A DNA stretch of 64,000 nucleotides, from assembly GCA_020725545.1 (NCBI GenBank), contig DYEV01000019.1:181698-245697 (forward strand), read 5' to 3'. This document shows positions 8,745 to 17,957 of the stretch, in pieces (the stretch's first letter is position 1; every line of letters starts with the position of its first letter). Origin of the DNA: Desulfobacca sp. (GTDB taxonomy: Bacteria > Desulfobacterota > Desulfobaccia > Desulfobaccales > Desulfobaccaceae). The notes beneath the pieces are model-generated. The model saw only the letters and a program-made list of their open reading frames with translations. It searched no databases and was not told the DNA's origin. The translations under genes and the position numbers were made by a program.

Positions 8745-9710
8745 ATGCCCCAGGCTAAGGACATTGTAATACCGGCAACCGCGCGGCCCAGGATCCGATT
8801 CAACGCCGACACCGTCTTCAAAGGGGTGACGGTGGTGGCGGCGGTGGTGGTGCCCATCATTATCGCGGGGATCTTTTGGGAGCTCCTCATCCTCTCCTGG
8901 CCGGCCCTGAAAAAATTCGGCTGGCGCTTCTTCGTCACCGAGGTCTGGAATCCGGTCACTCAGCAGTTCGGTGCAGCCAGCAGCATCTACGGCACGGTCA
9001 TTTCCACCCTGATTGCCATGGTGCTGGCCGTGCCCATGAGCATTGTCATTGCCCTCTTCCTGGTAGAATTGGCGCCAAGGTCCGTCAGCAAGGTCGTGAG
9101 CAACCTCATTGAATTGCTGGCCGCCATTCCCAGCATTATCTATGGCATGTGGGGTCTGTTTATCTTTGCGCCCTTCATGGCTAAATATGTCCAGCCATTC
9201 CTGGGCCAACATCTCGGCTTTCTGCCCTTGTTTACCGGTCCGCCCATGGGCATCGGTATGCTTACCGCCGGCGTCATTCTCGCCTTTATGATTCTGCCGT
9301 TTATTACCGCCATCTGCCGGGACGTCTTTTCCCTGGTACCGCCGGTCCTCAAGGAATCAGGGTATGGGGTGGGCGCCACTACTTGGGAAGTGACGTATAA
9401 GATTACTTTGCCGTATGGCATCGTCGGCGTTCTGGGAGGCATCTTTCTGGGTCTGGGCCGGGCATTGGGGGAAACCATGGCCGTCACCTTTGTGATCGGC
9501 AACACCCATAAAATCTCGCTCTCCCTTTTTGCACCGGGCAACAGTATAGCATCGAGTCTGGCCAATGAGTTTGCCGAAGCCACCGAACCCATTTACCTCA
9601 GTTCCTTGATTGCCCTGGGCTTGGTGCTCTTTCTCTTTACCTTCCTGGTTCAGGTGATTTCCCAGATCATGTTGCGGCGCCTCTACCGGGGTTGGAGCAT
9701 CAAGCTATGA
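8745..9710 (+). CDS. pstC: Phosphate ABC transporter permease PstC
   Basis: A 321-residue permease of the Pho-box-controlled importer. It has a long N-terminal tail, then a membrane helix, a periplasmic loop (FFVTEVWNPVTQQFGAASSIYG) and five further helices. The coupling loop VFSLVPPVLKESGYGVGATT and GRALGETMAVTFVIGN are standard for PstC. AAGGA lies nine bases before ATG 8745; a TTG at 8736 is also in frame. Its TGA overlaps the pstA ATG (ATGA), indicating translational coupling. Confidence 0.92.
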   Translation: MPQAKDIVIPATARPRIRFNADTVFKGVTVVAAVVVPIIIAGIFWELLILSWPALKKFGWRFFVTEVWNPVTQQFGAASSIYGTVISTLIAMVLAVPMSIVIALFLVELAPRSVSKVVSNLIELLAAIPSIIYGMWGLFIFAPFMAKYVQPFLGQHLGFLPLFTGPPMGIGMLTAGVILAFMILPFITAICRDVFSLVPPVLKESGYGVGATTWEVTYKITLPYGIVGVLGGIFLGLGRALGETMAVTFVIGNTHKISLSLFAPGNSIASSLANEFAEATEPIYLSSLIALGLVLFLFTFLVQVISQIMLRRLYRGWSIKL

Positions 9711-10552
9711 AACCGCGGCCGGCCACGGGACGTCGTATTTTGAATTTCCTGGTCAATGTGGCCGCCTCTTTGGCTGCCTCCGCGGGGATCATTATCCTTT
9801 TGTGGATCATCATCATGTTGGCCTACAAAGGCATACCGGCCCTGAACCTGGACTTTTTTCTTCACCTGCCGACGCCGCCCATGATCCCTGGCGGTGGTTT
9901 GGCCAACGCCATTTTGGGGACGCTATTGTTAACGGTGTTGGCCACGATCTTTGCCGTGCCCATCGGCCTGTTGGCCGGGATCTGTCTGGGGGAATTTGGC
10001 CAGCAGTCCAAGTTGGCCGACCTGTGCCGCTTTGCCGCCAATGTCTTAACGGGCATGCCGTCCATTATTGTCGGCATCTTCGTCTACGGCCTGTTGGTTT
10101 TGCCCCTGGGCAATTTCTCCGGACTGGCCGGGGCCGTTGCTTTAGCCATCATCATGTTGCCCGTGGTGGCCCGCACCACGGAAGACATGCTCCGTTTGGT
10201 CCCCGATCCGTTGCGGGAATCAGCTCTGGCCATAGGAGCACCCCGGTGGAAAGTGACGCTCGCCATTGTCTTTCGCGCTGCGCGGGCTGGCATTATTACC
10301 GGAGTTTTGTTGGGCGTGGCCCGGGTCAGCGGTGAGACTGCTCCCCTGCTGTTCACTGCGCTGAATAGTCCCTATATGATGTCCTCCCTGATGCACCCCA
10401 TGCCCAACCTGACAGTGACCATTTTTAACTATGCCATGTCACCCTATGAAGATTGGCAGCGTCTGGCCTGGGGCGCCTCCCTACTGATTACCGCCGCAGT
10501 CCTGGTTCTCAATATCTTGGCTCGTTTTATCTTTGGAGAACGCAAATCATGA
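9707..10552 (+). CDS. pstA: Phosphate ABC transporter permease PstA
   Basis: A 281-residue inner-membrane permease, partner of the preceding PstC. The family loop [20 protein letters not shown] and [17 protein letters not shown] identify PstA. The gene starts at ATG 9707 inside the pstC stop (ATGA overlap) and ends in the same kind of overlap with pstB, so the three are translated as one coupled unit. Usual family length is 280-300 residues. The frame also extends upstream to 9692 but without a ribosome site. Confidence 0.92.
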   Translation: MKPRPATGRRILNFLVNVAASLAASAGIIILLWIIIMLAYKGIPALNLDFFLHLPTPPMIPGGGLANAILGTLLLTVLATIFAVPIGLLAGICLGEFGQQSKLADLCRFAANVLTGMPSIIVGIFVYGLLVLPLGNFSGLAGAVALAIIMLPVVARTTEDMLRLVPDPLRESALAIGAPRWKVTLAIVFRAARAGIITGVLLGVARVSGETAPLLFTALNSPYMMSSLMHPMPNLTVTIFNYAMSPYEDWQRLAWGASLLITAAVLVLNILARFIFGERKS

Positions 10553-11397
10553 CGGCCACCCAACCGCAAATAAAAAATGACTCTCCGAGCCTCATTAAAA
10601 GCGCAGAAATTTCCGAAGTAATAGGGAAACAGCAGCCCCATACTGAGGCCAAAATATTGACTCGCAATCTCAACTTTTTTTATGGCGATAAGCAGGCCCT
10701 GTTCGATAATAACCTGGAAATCGCCACCAACCGGGTGACAGCCATCATCGGCCCGTCGGGCTGCGGCAAATCCACCCATATCCGGGTTTATAACCGGATT
10801 TTTGAGCTGTACGGCGATCAACGGGCGACGGGCGAGGTCTTTTTGGACGGACAGAATATTCTCACGCCGGAGACTGATCTCTTGGAACTGCGGCGGCGGG
10901 TCGGCATGATCTTCCAAAAGCCGACCCCCTTTCCCATGAGCATCTTTGAGAACATTGCCTTCGGCCTGAAGCTGCACTACAAATTGAACAAAAGCGAGAC
11001 TACCGATCGGGTGGAAGATGCCTTGCGTAAGGCGGCCATCTGGGAGGAGGTCAAAGATGTGCTCCATAGACCGGGAACCGCCCTGTCCGGCGGCCAACAG
11101 CAGCGCCTCTGTATTGCCCGGGCCATTGTCGTTCAACCCGAGGTCCTGCTCATGGATGAACCCTGTTCGGCCATCGACCCCATCGCCACTAATAAAATCG
11201 AAGAACTGATCCATGAGCTGAAAAGCTCCTATACCATCGCCATCGTCACCCACAACATGCAGCAAGCAGCCCGGGTCTCGGACTATACCGCCTTCTTTTT
11301 TGAAGGCAAAATTATTGAATTCGGCACCACCAAACAGATTTTTACGAACCCATCGAATAGACAGACCGAAGAATATATCACCGGACGGTTTGGTTAA
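10549..11397 (+). CDS. pstB: Phosphate ABC transporter ATPase PstB
   Basis: A 282-residue ATPase with every canonical PstB element: Walker [11 protein letters not shown]-loop [11 protein letters not shown], signature [14 protein letters not shown], Walker B LLMDEP, and H-loop [13 protein letters not shown]. An N-terminal extension of about 35 residues precedes the ABC domain. It overlaps pstA by ATGA and is the last transporter gene of the plus-strand operon. Its intact catalytic loops contrast with the minus-strand PstB-like protein (293-1054), so this is probably the main motor. Confidence 0.94.
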   Translation: MTATQPQIKNDSPSLIKSAEISEVIGKQQPHTEAKILTRNLNFFYGDKQALFDNNLEIATNRVTAIIGPSGCGKSTHIRVYNRIFELYGDQRATGEVFLDGQNILTPETDLLELRRRVGMIFQKPTPFPMSIFENIAFGLKLHYKLNKSETTDRVEDALRKAAIWEEVKDVLHRPGTALSGGQQQRLCIARAIVVQPEVLLMDEPCSAIDPIATNKIEELIHELKSSYTIAIVTHNMQQAARVSDYTAFFFEGKIIEFGTTKQIFTNPSNRQTEEYITGRFG

Positions 11398-11501
11398 CAG
11401 GTTTTTCCTTGCCGTCGGGGCAGCTCTCTTGTTATATTGTGAAAAATTTATGGTTGCCAAGGGGGTCTCTGACAGGAGCACCGGAGTAATTCCTATTCAA
11501 A

Positions 11502-11627
11502 AGAGCCTGTGGGAAAATGGTTGTCATTGCCATCCTGAACGACGTGAAGGATCTTGATGATAAACCTTAAATTCTTCGCTGCGCTCAGAATGACTAAAAA
11601 TAGAACAAGGGAATTTTGCCAGAGCCT
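11502..11627. repeat. MITE-like dispersed repeat, copy 2
   Basis: The core at 11521-11594 matches the reverse complement of 108-179. It includes CATCCTGAACGA, GTGAAGGATCTTGAT and TTCTTCGCTGCGCTCAGAAT. Imperfect inverted ends flank it: AGAGCCTGTGGGAAAAT at 11502-11518 and ATTTTGCCAGAGCCT at 11613-11627. It sits with repeat copy B in the gap of about 400 bases between pstB and phoU. No gene is supported in that gap. Confidence 0.6.
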
Positions 11628-11700
11628 CAAAAGGTCATGAATATCTGCCCGTTGGGGAGCTTATTCTTATCATGCCTTGCAGGTCGGTTGCCAGGAGCAG

Positions 11701-11730
11701 GTGTGGGTCGGCACGGAGACCCGCCCCACG
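11701..11730 (+). repeat. Short GC-rich imperfect palindrome, copy B
   Basis: The copy runs from gtgtgggtcggcacgg through agacccgccccacg and is the same family as 3734-3764 and 55263-55292. It lies about 100 bases before the second phoU. Confidence 0.5.
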
Positions 11731-11799
11731 AAAAAGAAAGATTTTCCCTTGGCAAAAAAATTTTTGGGGTTGCCGGATAAAAACTAGGTGGGGATGGAC

Positions 11800-12510
11800 A
11801 TGGCCAGGACCCTTGAACTAGAAATCGCTGGCATCAAAAAGAAGATCCTCTCTTTCTGCACCCTGGTGGAAGAGAATGTCCGGGATGCCATCAAGGCCTT
11901 GGTGTTTCGGGACACGACCCTAGCCGCCAAAGTCATTGACATGGATGAAGAGATTGACGCCATGGAAGTCGCCCTGGAAGAGGAATGCCTGAAAACCCTG
12001 GCCCTTTTCCAGCCCGTGGCCAAAGATCTGCGCTTTATCATTGCCGTCTTTAATATCAACAATGACCTGGAGCGCATCGGTGATCTGGCGGTCAATATTG
12101 CCGAGCGGGCCTTGTCCCTGGCCGCCTGTTCCGAAGTTGATATCCCCTTCGACTACACCGAGATGGCGGAAAAGGTGCTGGCCATGGTGAAAGACAGTCT
12201 GGATTCCCTGGTGCGCATGGACCCGGGACTGGCCCAACAGATCTGTGACCGGGATGAGGAGATTGATATCATCAACCGGCAGGTCTATGCCAAGGTGCAA
12301 GACCGCATCCGGCAATATCCGGAGCGGGTGGATTGTCTTATCCAGTTTCCGGCCATCTCCAGTGAGTTGGAGCGCATTGCCGACCACGCCACCAACATCG
12401 CCGAAGAGGTCATTTACTTGGCCAAAGGGGAAATCGTCCGCCACCGACCGAAAAACGAAAAACCGCAATTGAAGGTCGTTACCCCCCGGACCGGCCACTC
12501 ATCGGAATAG
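11800..12510 (+). CDS. phoU: PhoU family phosphate-signalling protein
   Basis: A 236-residue PhoU with two helical repeats, each with its metal-site motif: ERIGDLAVNIAERA and ERIADHATNIAEEV. It sits in the classical position after pstSCAB, though the 400-base repeat-filled gap may carry its own promoter. In-frame starts are GTG 11788, ATG 11794 and ATG 11800. AGGTGGGG at 11786-11793 best fits ATG 11800. As in the family, it would damp PhoR signalling when phosphate is ample. The genome thus has two PhoU proteins within 8 kb, one for each pst set. Confidence 0.88.
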   Translation: MARTLELEIAGIKKKILSFCTLVEENVRDAIKALVFRDTTLAAKVIDMDEEIDAMEVALEEECLKTLALFQPVAKDLRFIIAVFNINNDLERIGDLAVNIAERALSLAACSEVDIPFDYTEMAEKVLAMVKDSLDSLVRMDPGLAQQICDRDEEIDIINRQVYAKVQDRIRQYPERVDCLIQFPAISSELERIADHATNIAEEVIYLAKGEIVRHRPKNEKPQLKVVTPRTGHSSE

Positions 12511-12528
12511 CCTCTCCCTGGCAGCGGC

Positions 12529-13488
12529 TCAACGGTCCGCGGCCAGGACCAACAGACCGACGGCCAGCCAAAACCCTTCACGCAGGCGGCGGATGAGGCT
12601 AAACGTCGCCCCCATTAAGGCCCCGAGCTGCAGGCTGATGGCCAGCAGAATATTCCCCCCATCCTGTACCCCTAAATTCCCCGGGATAAAAAACGCCATA
12701 CTGCCGATGAGCGTCGCCAGGGCATCCAGACAGAGCGCCGTCAGCAGATGGATGGGCTGCCCCAAAAGATCAAAGATGATATAGACTTCCAAGCCATGGA
12801 CCAGCCAGCCCAGCAGGCTCAATCCCAACGCCAGCCAGAAGCGCCAGAGATGCCGGCGATAAAAGGTGGACATTTGGGCATCCAAGCGGCAGAGGGCAGC
12901 CTCTTTTTCCTGGAGGCGCCGGGGCAGAAACCGACATTTTGTCATGATTGCCATGCCGAGGCGGCACATACCATAGCGCTGCAGCACCACAAATCCCGCT
13001 GCACCCAGCACCAGGGCCAGACCTGCCGCGGCCAAGGCCCATAATCTGGCCGAGGATAAGTGAAAGAGAAAAGGTGCTATGGCCATCCCCAGGAGAATAT
13101 AGAACGCCATGGACAGGACTAAAATTCCCTTGCTGATCACCAAAGAGGCGGTGGCATCGGTCAAGGAAATGCCTTTATTCTGCAGCATCAAGGCCTTGAC
13201 TGGTTCGCCCCCTAGACTGGCCATCGGTGTCAGGACGTTGACGGCTTCGCCAGCCAGGCGGTTAAAAAAGAGATAGCGGATGGTCACGCCCGGGGGAAAC
13301 CGCTCAAAACAGCAATACCAGGAGGCCGCGTCGAAAAGGTTCACCAGCAGGTAGGGCAACAGGATGAGCGGCCAGTACCAGCCCACCAGTCTGAGATGTC
13401 GCAGAATCTCCGGCCAGCCCACCACCTGAAACATCCAGACCAGGGAGGCCGCGGCGATCAGGAGCACGAGGAGTTTAATTTTGCCCAT
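12529..13488 (-). CDS. Flippase-like integral membrane protein (YbhN / LPG synthase membrane-domain family)
   Basis: A 319-residue protein with about eight hydrophobic helices. Features of the lysylphosphatidylglycerol-synthase membrane-domain (flippase-like) family include the segment LAGEAVNVLTPMASLGGEP, followed by KGISLTDATASLVISKG. In that family the domain moves or anchors lipids across the inner membrane. The frame extends to 13518, but I prefer ATG 13488, which overlaps the preceding CDP-alcohol phosphotransferase by 14 bases. That coupling suggests it handles the lipid made by its upstream neighbours. Specific substrate is inference only. Confidence 0.72.
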   Translation of the reverse strand: MGKIKLLVLLIAAASLVWMFQVVGWPEILRHLRLVGWYWPLILLPYLLVNLFDAASWYCCFERFPPGVTIRYLFFNRLAGEAVNVLTPMASLGGEPVKALMLQNKGISLTDATASLVISKGILVLSMAFYILLGMAIAPFLFHLSSARLWALAAAGLALVLGAAGFVVLQRYGMCRLGMAIMTKCRFLPRRLQEKEAALCRLDAQMSTFYRRHLWRFWLALGLSLLGWLVHGLEVYIIFDLLGQPIHLLTALCLDALATLIGSMAFFIPGNLGVQDGGNILLAISLQLGALMGATFSLIRRLREGFWLAVGLLVLAADR

Positions 13489-14863
13489 TTTTTTGCCGTC
13501 GATAGAGAAGCCAAGCAAAGATATTCGTGCCCACGGCCAAGGCCAGGACCAGCCAGTCGAGCCTCTGGAGAAGGGCCATGATCAGGATAATATAGAAAAA
13601 ATCCCGGCTTGTGGCCTCAGTCAAGAGATTGTCGCCCAAGGACTCGGATACGGCCGCCGGCTGTGGGGCCGCCGGCTGGTCAGCCGCCGGTGGCCGGACC
13701 AGCCGCCAGCAGGCCACGTAACCAATAATTATCAGAATACCCAAAAACACAAAGAACGGTTGCCCCGAAGCTCTATAACAGCCGATGACAATTCCTAAAA
13801 ACAACAAGAGGTTTAAGACCGTGTCACCGTGTATATCCAAGAAAGCTCCCAAGGGTGATTCCTGAAATTTGAGCCTGGCTACGGCGCCATCCAAACAATC
13901 CAACACAAGAATCAGGGGCAATAACAACGCCGCCGCCACCGAAGCGGCATAAGAGCCGTGGGCAAATCCTCCCACTGCCAAGAGACCCACAAAAAAGGAG
14001 AAAATGGTAATCTGGTTCGGGCTAATCGGCCGCATCAAGAGCCAGGGCAGGATAAAGCGGGCTAAACGGCGGTTCCAGGACCTCTCTAAAATCCCCTCGC
14101 TAAGCGGCGAACCATTCTCCAAGGCGATCAGCCGGTGAGTGGCCACCGCCAGATCTTCATCCCGTGACACCGAGATAAGCTCGGACGGCTCCAAAGCTAC
14201 AGACAGCACTTGCCCCTGTGCCGCCTTGTGGGCCCCAAAGCCACTCAACAGAACCCACACCCCGTTGACGCCGTCGCAGTGTTCCCCCCCGTTTTGTTTG
14301 TATTTATAATAGTCCAGCCAGTCCTGCCAGGCGGCAGCAGAATAAAGACTGGGACCGGTGGCCGGCCAGTCTGGTGAGGCGGCGTCCACCGCGCTTGCGG
14401 TTACCAGATTCCCTCGACGGGGGATGCCAGATTGATCGCCGACCGCTGGCGGAGATTGCACTCCTGCCGGGAGTGGGTGAGATTGACGCCCTACCCCGAG
14501 ACTGAGCGCGCCCGGCGGCGGTAACAAATCGGTCAAGGCTGCGTACACCCGGCGGCTGGGCAAGATATTGACCGGCAGGAGTAGAACATAATCGGCCTTA
14601 AGGTCTGGGGCGGCGCTGCCGCCGGGCTCAGACCAGCAAGACCTGATCACCGTCTCGCCGACGAGAGGCCGGTGCCGGTCCAGCTCCTGGATCAGGTCGG
14701 CCCTTTGGGTTGAGTCGATCAGGATGATGACCTGAGAAACCCCGACCCGCCGCAGCTCGAGAATCTGGCGGATGAGGAGGGGCACGCCGGCCACCGGCCC
14801 GAAGAGATAAGACGGTAACCCTGGCCCTGCGCTGGGAATAATAATGATGGCCGACAGGATCAT
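13475..14863 (-). CDS. CDP-alcohol phosphotransferase with N-terminal nucleotidyltransferase-like region
   Basis: A 462-residue membrane enzyme. The C-terminal half carries the complete CDP-alcohol phosphotransferase signature: D322, D325-G326, A329-R330, G339, D343 and D347, followed by several hydrophobic helices. In the family this site moves a phospho-alcohol from a CDP/CMP donor to a lipid alcohol. The first about 250 residues resemble a nucleotidyltransferase fold (IIIIPSAGPGLP, VAGVPLLIRQILELRRVGVS) but lack a normal GxGxRL loop and look inactive. The layout recalls archaeal IPC transferase/DIPP synthase fusions. In this operon the expected donor is CMP-aminoethylphosphonate and the product a phosphonolipid (inference). 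ATG overlaps the end of the aminotransferase gene by four bases. Confidence 0.78.
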   Translation of the reverse strand: MILSAIIIIPSAGPGLPSYLFGPVAGVPLLIRQILELRRVGVSQVIILIDSTQRADLIQELDRHRPLVGETVIRSCWSEPGGSAAPDLKADYVLLLPVNILPSRRVYAALTDLLPPPGALSLGVGRQSHPLPAGVQSPPAVGDQSGIPRRGNLVTASAVDAASPDWPATGPSLYSAAAWQDWLDYYKYKQNGGEHCDGVNGVWVLLSGFGAHKAAQGQVLSVALEPSELISVSRDEDLAVATHRLIALENGSPLSEGILERSWNRRLARFILPWLLMRPISPNQITIFSFFVGLLAVGGFAHGSYAASVAAALLLPLILVLDCLDGAVARLKFQESPLGAFLDIHGDTVLNLLLFLGIVIGCYRASGQPFFVFLGILIIIGYVACWRLVRPPAADQPAAPQPAAVSESLGDNLLTEATSRDFFYIILIMALLQRLDWLVLALAVGTNIFAWLLYRRQKNGQN

Positions 14864-15993
14864 GATGGATAGCGGATGGGTAGAGCAACGCCGAGCTCTA
14901 ATAAGACTGCCCGGAGAGCCGCCAGAAAGGCCCGGATATCGTCTTCAGTGATGGCACCGATGTTGGCTAAGCGAAATGTGGCACTATCCTGCAGCTTGCC
15001 AGGATAGATGGTAAAGCCCCGTGCATACAGAGCGTCGTGGAGGCGGTTGAAACTATAATGGGGATCTGCCGGCTCTAACACTGTGGTCAAAAGCGGCGAT
15101 TGCCGTTCCAGGGGCAAAAGGGTCCGAAAGCCCAGCTCCTGCAAACCGTCCATGAGGGTCTGCCAGTTGCGCTGATAACGTTGAAAACGCCCCTCCGGGC
15201 CTTCCTGCCAAAACTCTTGAATGGCCTGGGCCAGGGCATAGACCACCTGCACCGGCGGGGTAAACTGCATCTGACCATTGGCTTCGAAATGTTGGTATTG
15301 CTGATACAGGTTCAGGTAAAAAGAGCGCGGCGGGATCTGACCGCAGCTTTCCAGGGCCTGCCGCCGGCAAATCACCCAGGCCAGGCCGGCCATGCCTTGG
15401 AGGCATTTATTGGACGTCGAGAGCAGGTAGTCGATGTGGTGTTCCTGGACATTAAGCGGGACGCCACCCAGGCTGGATATGGCATCAACGATAAGGCCCA
15501 CTTGCTGCTCCCGTGCCAATGCCGCAATTTCCGGGAGTTGATTGAGCAAGCCGGTGCTGGTCTCGTGGTGCACCATGGCTAAATGGCTGATGTGGGGATG
15601 CTCTCTAAGGATCTGTTGGAGACGGGTTAAATCGGGCCATTCTCCCCAAGGGGAGCGCAGTTCATAATAGGGCAGTTGGTAGCAGCGGGCGATGTTGGCG
15701 AAGCGTTGCCCATAGGCGCCGTTGTTGAGGATGGCCACCCCGCGGTCGGGAGGGACCACGGAGTTCAAGACCGCATCCATGGCTGCGGTTCCGGATCCAG
15801 CCAACAGGACACAGGTATGGGAATCAAGGCTGCCGCCGGCAATCCGGACCAGATCAGCGCGCACCTGCTGCAAGACTTGCACAAATTCCTGCTCCCGTGG
15901 GCAGATATCCGGGACGACCAAGGCTGCCTTGACGGAATCGGTGGTAGTCGCCGGACCGGGATTGAGGAGAATCTTCCGGGGCACGAGTGCCAA
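14860..15993 (-). CDS. phnW: 2-aminoethylphosphonate:pyruvate aminotransferase-like (PhnW family)
   Basis: A 377-residue class V PLP aminotransferase. The N-terminus ILLNPGPATTT and the region around the PLP lysine (STSNKCLQGMAGLAW, Lys196), with Asp170 in VDAISSLGG, match PhnW. That enzyme interconverts phosphonoacetaldehyde and 2-aminoethylphosphonate, using alanine or pyruvate. Beside pepM and ppd it should run in the synthetic direction. The start is an unusual TTG (15993) supported by GGAGG about ten bases upstream; a GTG at 15984 is also in frame. Related class V enzymes such as alanine-glyoxylate aminotransferase are the alternative, but context favours PhnW. Confidence 0.85.
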   Translation of the reverse strand: MALVPRKILLNPGPATTTDSVKAALVVPDICPREQEFVQVLQQVRADLVRIAGGSLDSHTCVLLAGSGTAAMDAVLNSVVPPDRGVAILNNGAYGQRFANIARCYQLPYYELRSPWGEWPDLTRLQQILREHPHISHLAMVHHETSTGLLNQLPEIAALAREQQVGLIVDAISSLGGVPLNVQEHHIDYLLSTSNKCLQGMAGLAWVICRRQALESCGQIPPRSFYLNLYQQYQHFEANGQMQFTPPVQVVYALAQAIQEFWQEGPEGRFQRYQRNWQTLMDGLQELGFRTLLPLERQSPLLTTVLEPADPHYSFNRLHDALYARGFTIYPGKLQDSATFRLANIGAITEDDIRAFLAALRAVLLELGVALPIRYPS

Positions 15994-16078
15994 TTTTTCT
16001 TTACCTCCACTTAAACCTGCGGCCTTCCCGGGACTGCAGCGTAAAGATGTCTATCTTTGCGGCTGTTTGCCGCCAAGC

Positions 16079-16846
16079 TCAAGCACAATGGGTGTCGGCT
16101 GTCCCTTGACCCCGGGCCAGTTCCCGTTGAATGGCCGGCCAGACAACTTCCCGGGCCCGCACCAGGTCCTCCGGGAAGTCAATTTCCAACCAGCTGAGCT
16201 GGCCGATATCGTGCACCCAGAGGCGCTGCCGGTCGCAAAGGGCCTGGGATAATTCTTCGTGTTCAGCGGCTGGATTGGCCTGGATCAAGTCATCCATAAT
16301 TTGCCGGGCCAACTCGACATCCGCTCCGGCAATCTTGACGATGCCCACAGCTTCGCCGGCCACCGGATCAGCGGTAGCCAAAGATTTGCCCACCGCCGTG
16401 GCCCGACCCTGCCGATGGGTCACTTTGACCTCTTCGCCGCTGTCGACTCCCAGAGGGCCAACCAGGAGGGAGCTCTTCGCCATATCGGTCAGCCAACCGG
16501 CCAGGATGCGGGGATGAAAGAGCAGATCAGCGTCCATAAAGAGGAACGGGCCGGTGAGGTAAGAGCGGGCCAGCCACAGGGAGTATAAACTGCCGGTGTG
16601 AGCAAATTGCTCATTGACCACCCAATGGATGGTCAGCCCGTCGGGATCTCTTGGCAAGGCCTCCCGAAGCAATTTCTGTAGATGTCCCACCACCAGGACC
16701 ACCTCCGCCACCCCCTGTTGTTGGAGTGCGTCCAGGGTATGGAACAAAAGGGGGCGACCGCCGACGTCGATGAGGGCTTTGGGCAGACAAGTCGTCAGGG
16801 GTGCCAGGCGGCGCCCTACTCCGGCAGTTAAGATTACGGCCAACAT
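16079..16846 (-). CDS. Nucleotidyltransferase, probable phosphonate cytidylyltransferase (PntC/LicC-like)
   Basis: A 255-residue nucleotidyltransferase. It has a full N-terminal NTP-binding loop (LTAGVGRRLAPLTTCLPKAL), a metal-binding MDADLLF, and near the C-terminus LEIDFPEDLVRA, the acidic signature seen in choline-phosphate and phosphonate cytidylyltransferases. It follows ppd by one base. By context it should activate 2-aminoethylphosphonate as CMP-AEP, as PntC does, for the downstream CDP-alcohol phosphotransferase. Nucleotide and substrate are not shown by sequence alone; a sugar-1-phosphate enzyme is the alternative. An 84-base gap separates it from phnW. Confidence 0.75.
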   Translation of the reverse strand: MLAVILTAGVGRRLAPLTTCLPKALIDVGGRPLLFHTLDALQQQGVAEVVLVVGHLQKLLREALPRDPDGLTIHWVVNEQFAHTGSLYSLWLARSYLTGPFLFMDADLLFHPRILAGWLTDMAKSSLLVGPLGVDSGEEVKVTHRQGRATAVGKSLATADPVAGEAVGIVKIAGADVELARQIMDDLIQANPAAEHEELSQALCDRQRLWVHDIGQLSWLEIDFPEDLVRAREVVWPAIQRELARGQGTADTHCA

Positions 16847-16847
16847 T

Positions 16848-17957
16848 TTAGGCCTTCTCAGTCTGCTGCAGGAAAAAGCGAAAGCGTTCTTTGAGGTCTG
16901 GCGGCGTCAGATGGGGCCGCGCCAAGTCGCCCTGAGATCCCGGCGCGACCTTGACCAGGAGGAAATGCGGTCCAGGCTGGGCCAGGGCCAGGGGTAGGGC
17001 GTGGCGCAGCGTAGCTTTGTCCACAATCTGGTGGACGCGCCGATAACCCGCGGCCCGGGCGACTTCGGTCAACGCAATGGTAGAGGACGTGGTGGCCTGG
17101 CCGCCGGTGGAATCGTACGCTTCGTTGTCCAGCACCACGTGGATAAAATTCCGGGGCTGATAATAACCGATGGTGGCCAGGTTCCCCATCTTCATCAGAC
17201 AGGCCCCGTCCCCGTCCAGGACCACGACCGGGCGTTGGGGTCGACTCAAGGCCAACCCCAAACCGATGGCACTGGCACAGCCCATGGAGCCCACCATATA
17301 AAAGTTCCCCTCCCGATCCAAGGTATTGTAGAGTTCCCGGGAGATCTTGCCGGTCGTGGCAACCACCGCTTCCTGGCCAGACAAAGATTGGGCAATGGTT
17401 TGAATGGCCTCCAGCCTGGAGAGGGCATATGGAGACCGCCTCTTCTCTGAGGCGACCGCGGCCAGAGAGCCCTTGGGAACAATTAGGGCTACCGGCCCGG
17501 CCAGAGTCAGCATCTGTTGTTGTAACCCGCGGATGGCGGCTTGATCTTCCGGCCAGCGCCCGTGCAGGACCGCGCTGGGGATGGTGAGTAATTGCAACAG
17601 ATCAGGCATGATTTGACCCATCACCCGATGTTGGGGGGCATCGGGCTTGCCTGGCTCCCCCCGCCAGGAGATCACCAGGAAACACGGGAAACGATAAATT
17701 AATTGCAGAGAGGTCAGGGGATTGACGGCATTGCCCAACCCCGAGTTTTGCATGAAGATGACCGGGTGGTGGCCGCTCAGATTCCAACCCGCCGCCACCC
17801 CCATGGCCTCTCCTTCGCTGGCAGCCCTGATATAGAGTCTGGTGGCATCGCTATCCAAAAAACTAATCAGCGGATTTAAAATCGAGCAAGGCACGCCGAC
17901 AAAAGGACCTAACTGCAGTTCGTCAAAAAGAGCAAGTAAATCTGTGGCCTGAATCAT
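16848..17957 (-). CDS. ppd: Phosphonopyruvate decarboxylase
   Basis: A 369-residue thiamine-diphosphate enzyme that would decarboxylate phosphonopyruvate to phosphonoacetaldehyde, the step that makes PEP-mutase chemistry irreversible. Seen: catalytic glutamate in ASEGEAMGVAAG, HPVIFMQNSGLGNAVNPLTS, and the ThDP/metal motif DGDGACLMKMGNLATIG with LDNEAYDSTGGQATTS. Length matches the family (about 370-380). The open frame continues to 18245, but ATG 17957 overlaps the pepM stop (ATGA) and begins with the typical MIQATDLLALFDELQ. Coupled to pepM, it is strong evidence for phosphonate synthesis rather than breakdown. Confidence 0.92.
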   Translation of the reverse strand: MIQATDLLALFDELQLGPFVGVPCSILNPLISFLDSDATRLYIRAASEGEAMGVAAGWNLSGHHPVIFMQNSGLGNAVNPLTSLQLIYRFPCFLVISWRGEPGKPDAPQHRVMGQIMPDLLQLLTIPSAVLHGRWPEDQAAIRGLQQQMLTLAGPVALIVPKGSLAAVASEKRRSPYALSRLEAIQTIAQSLSGQEAVVATTGKISRELYNTLDREGNFYMVGSMGCASAIGLGLALSRPQRPVVVLDGDGACLMKMGNLATIGYYQPRNFIHVVLDNEAYDSTGGQATTSSTIALTEVARAAGYRRVHQIVDKATLRHALPLALAQPGPHFLLVKVAPGSQGDLARPHLTPPDLKERFRFFLQQTEKA

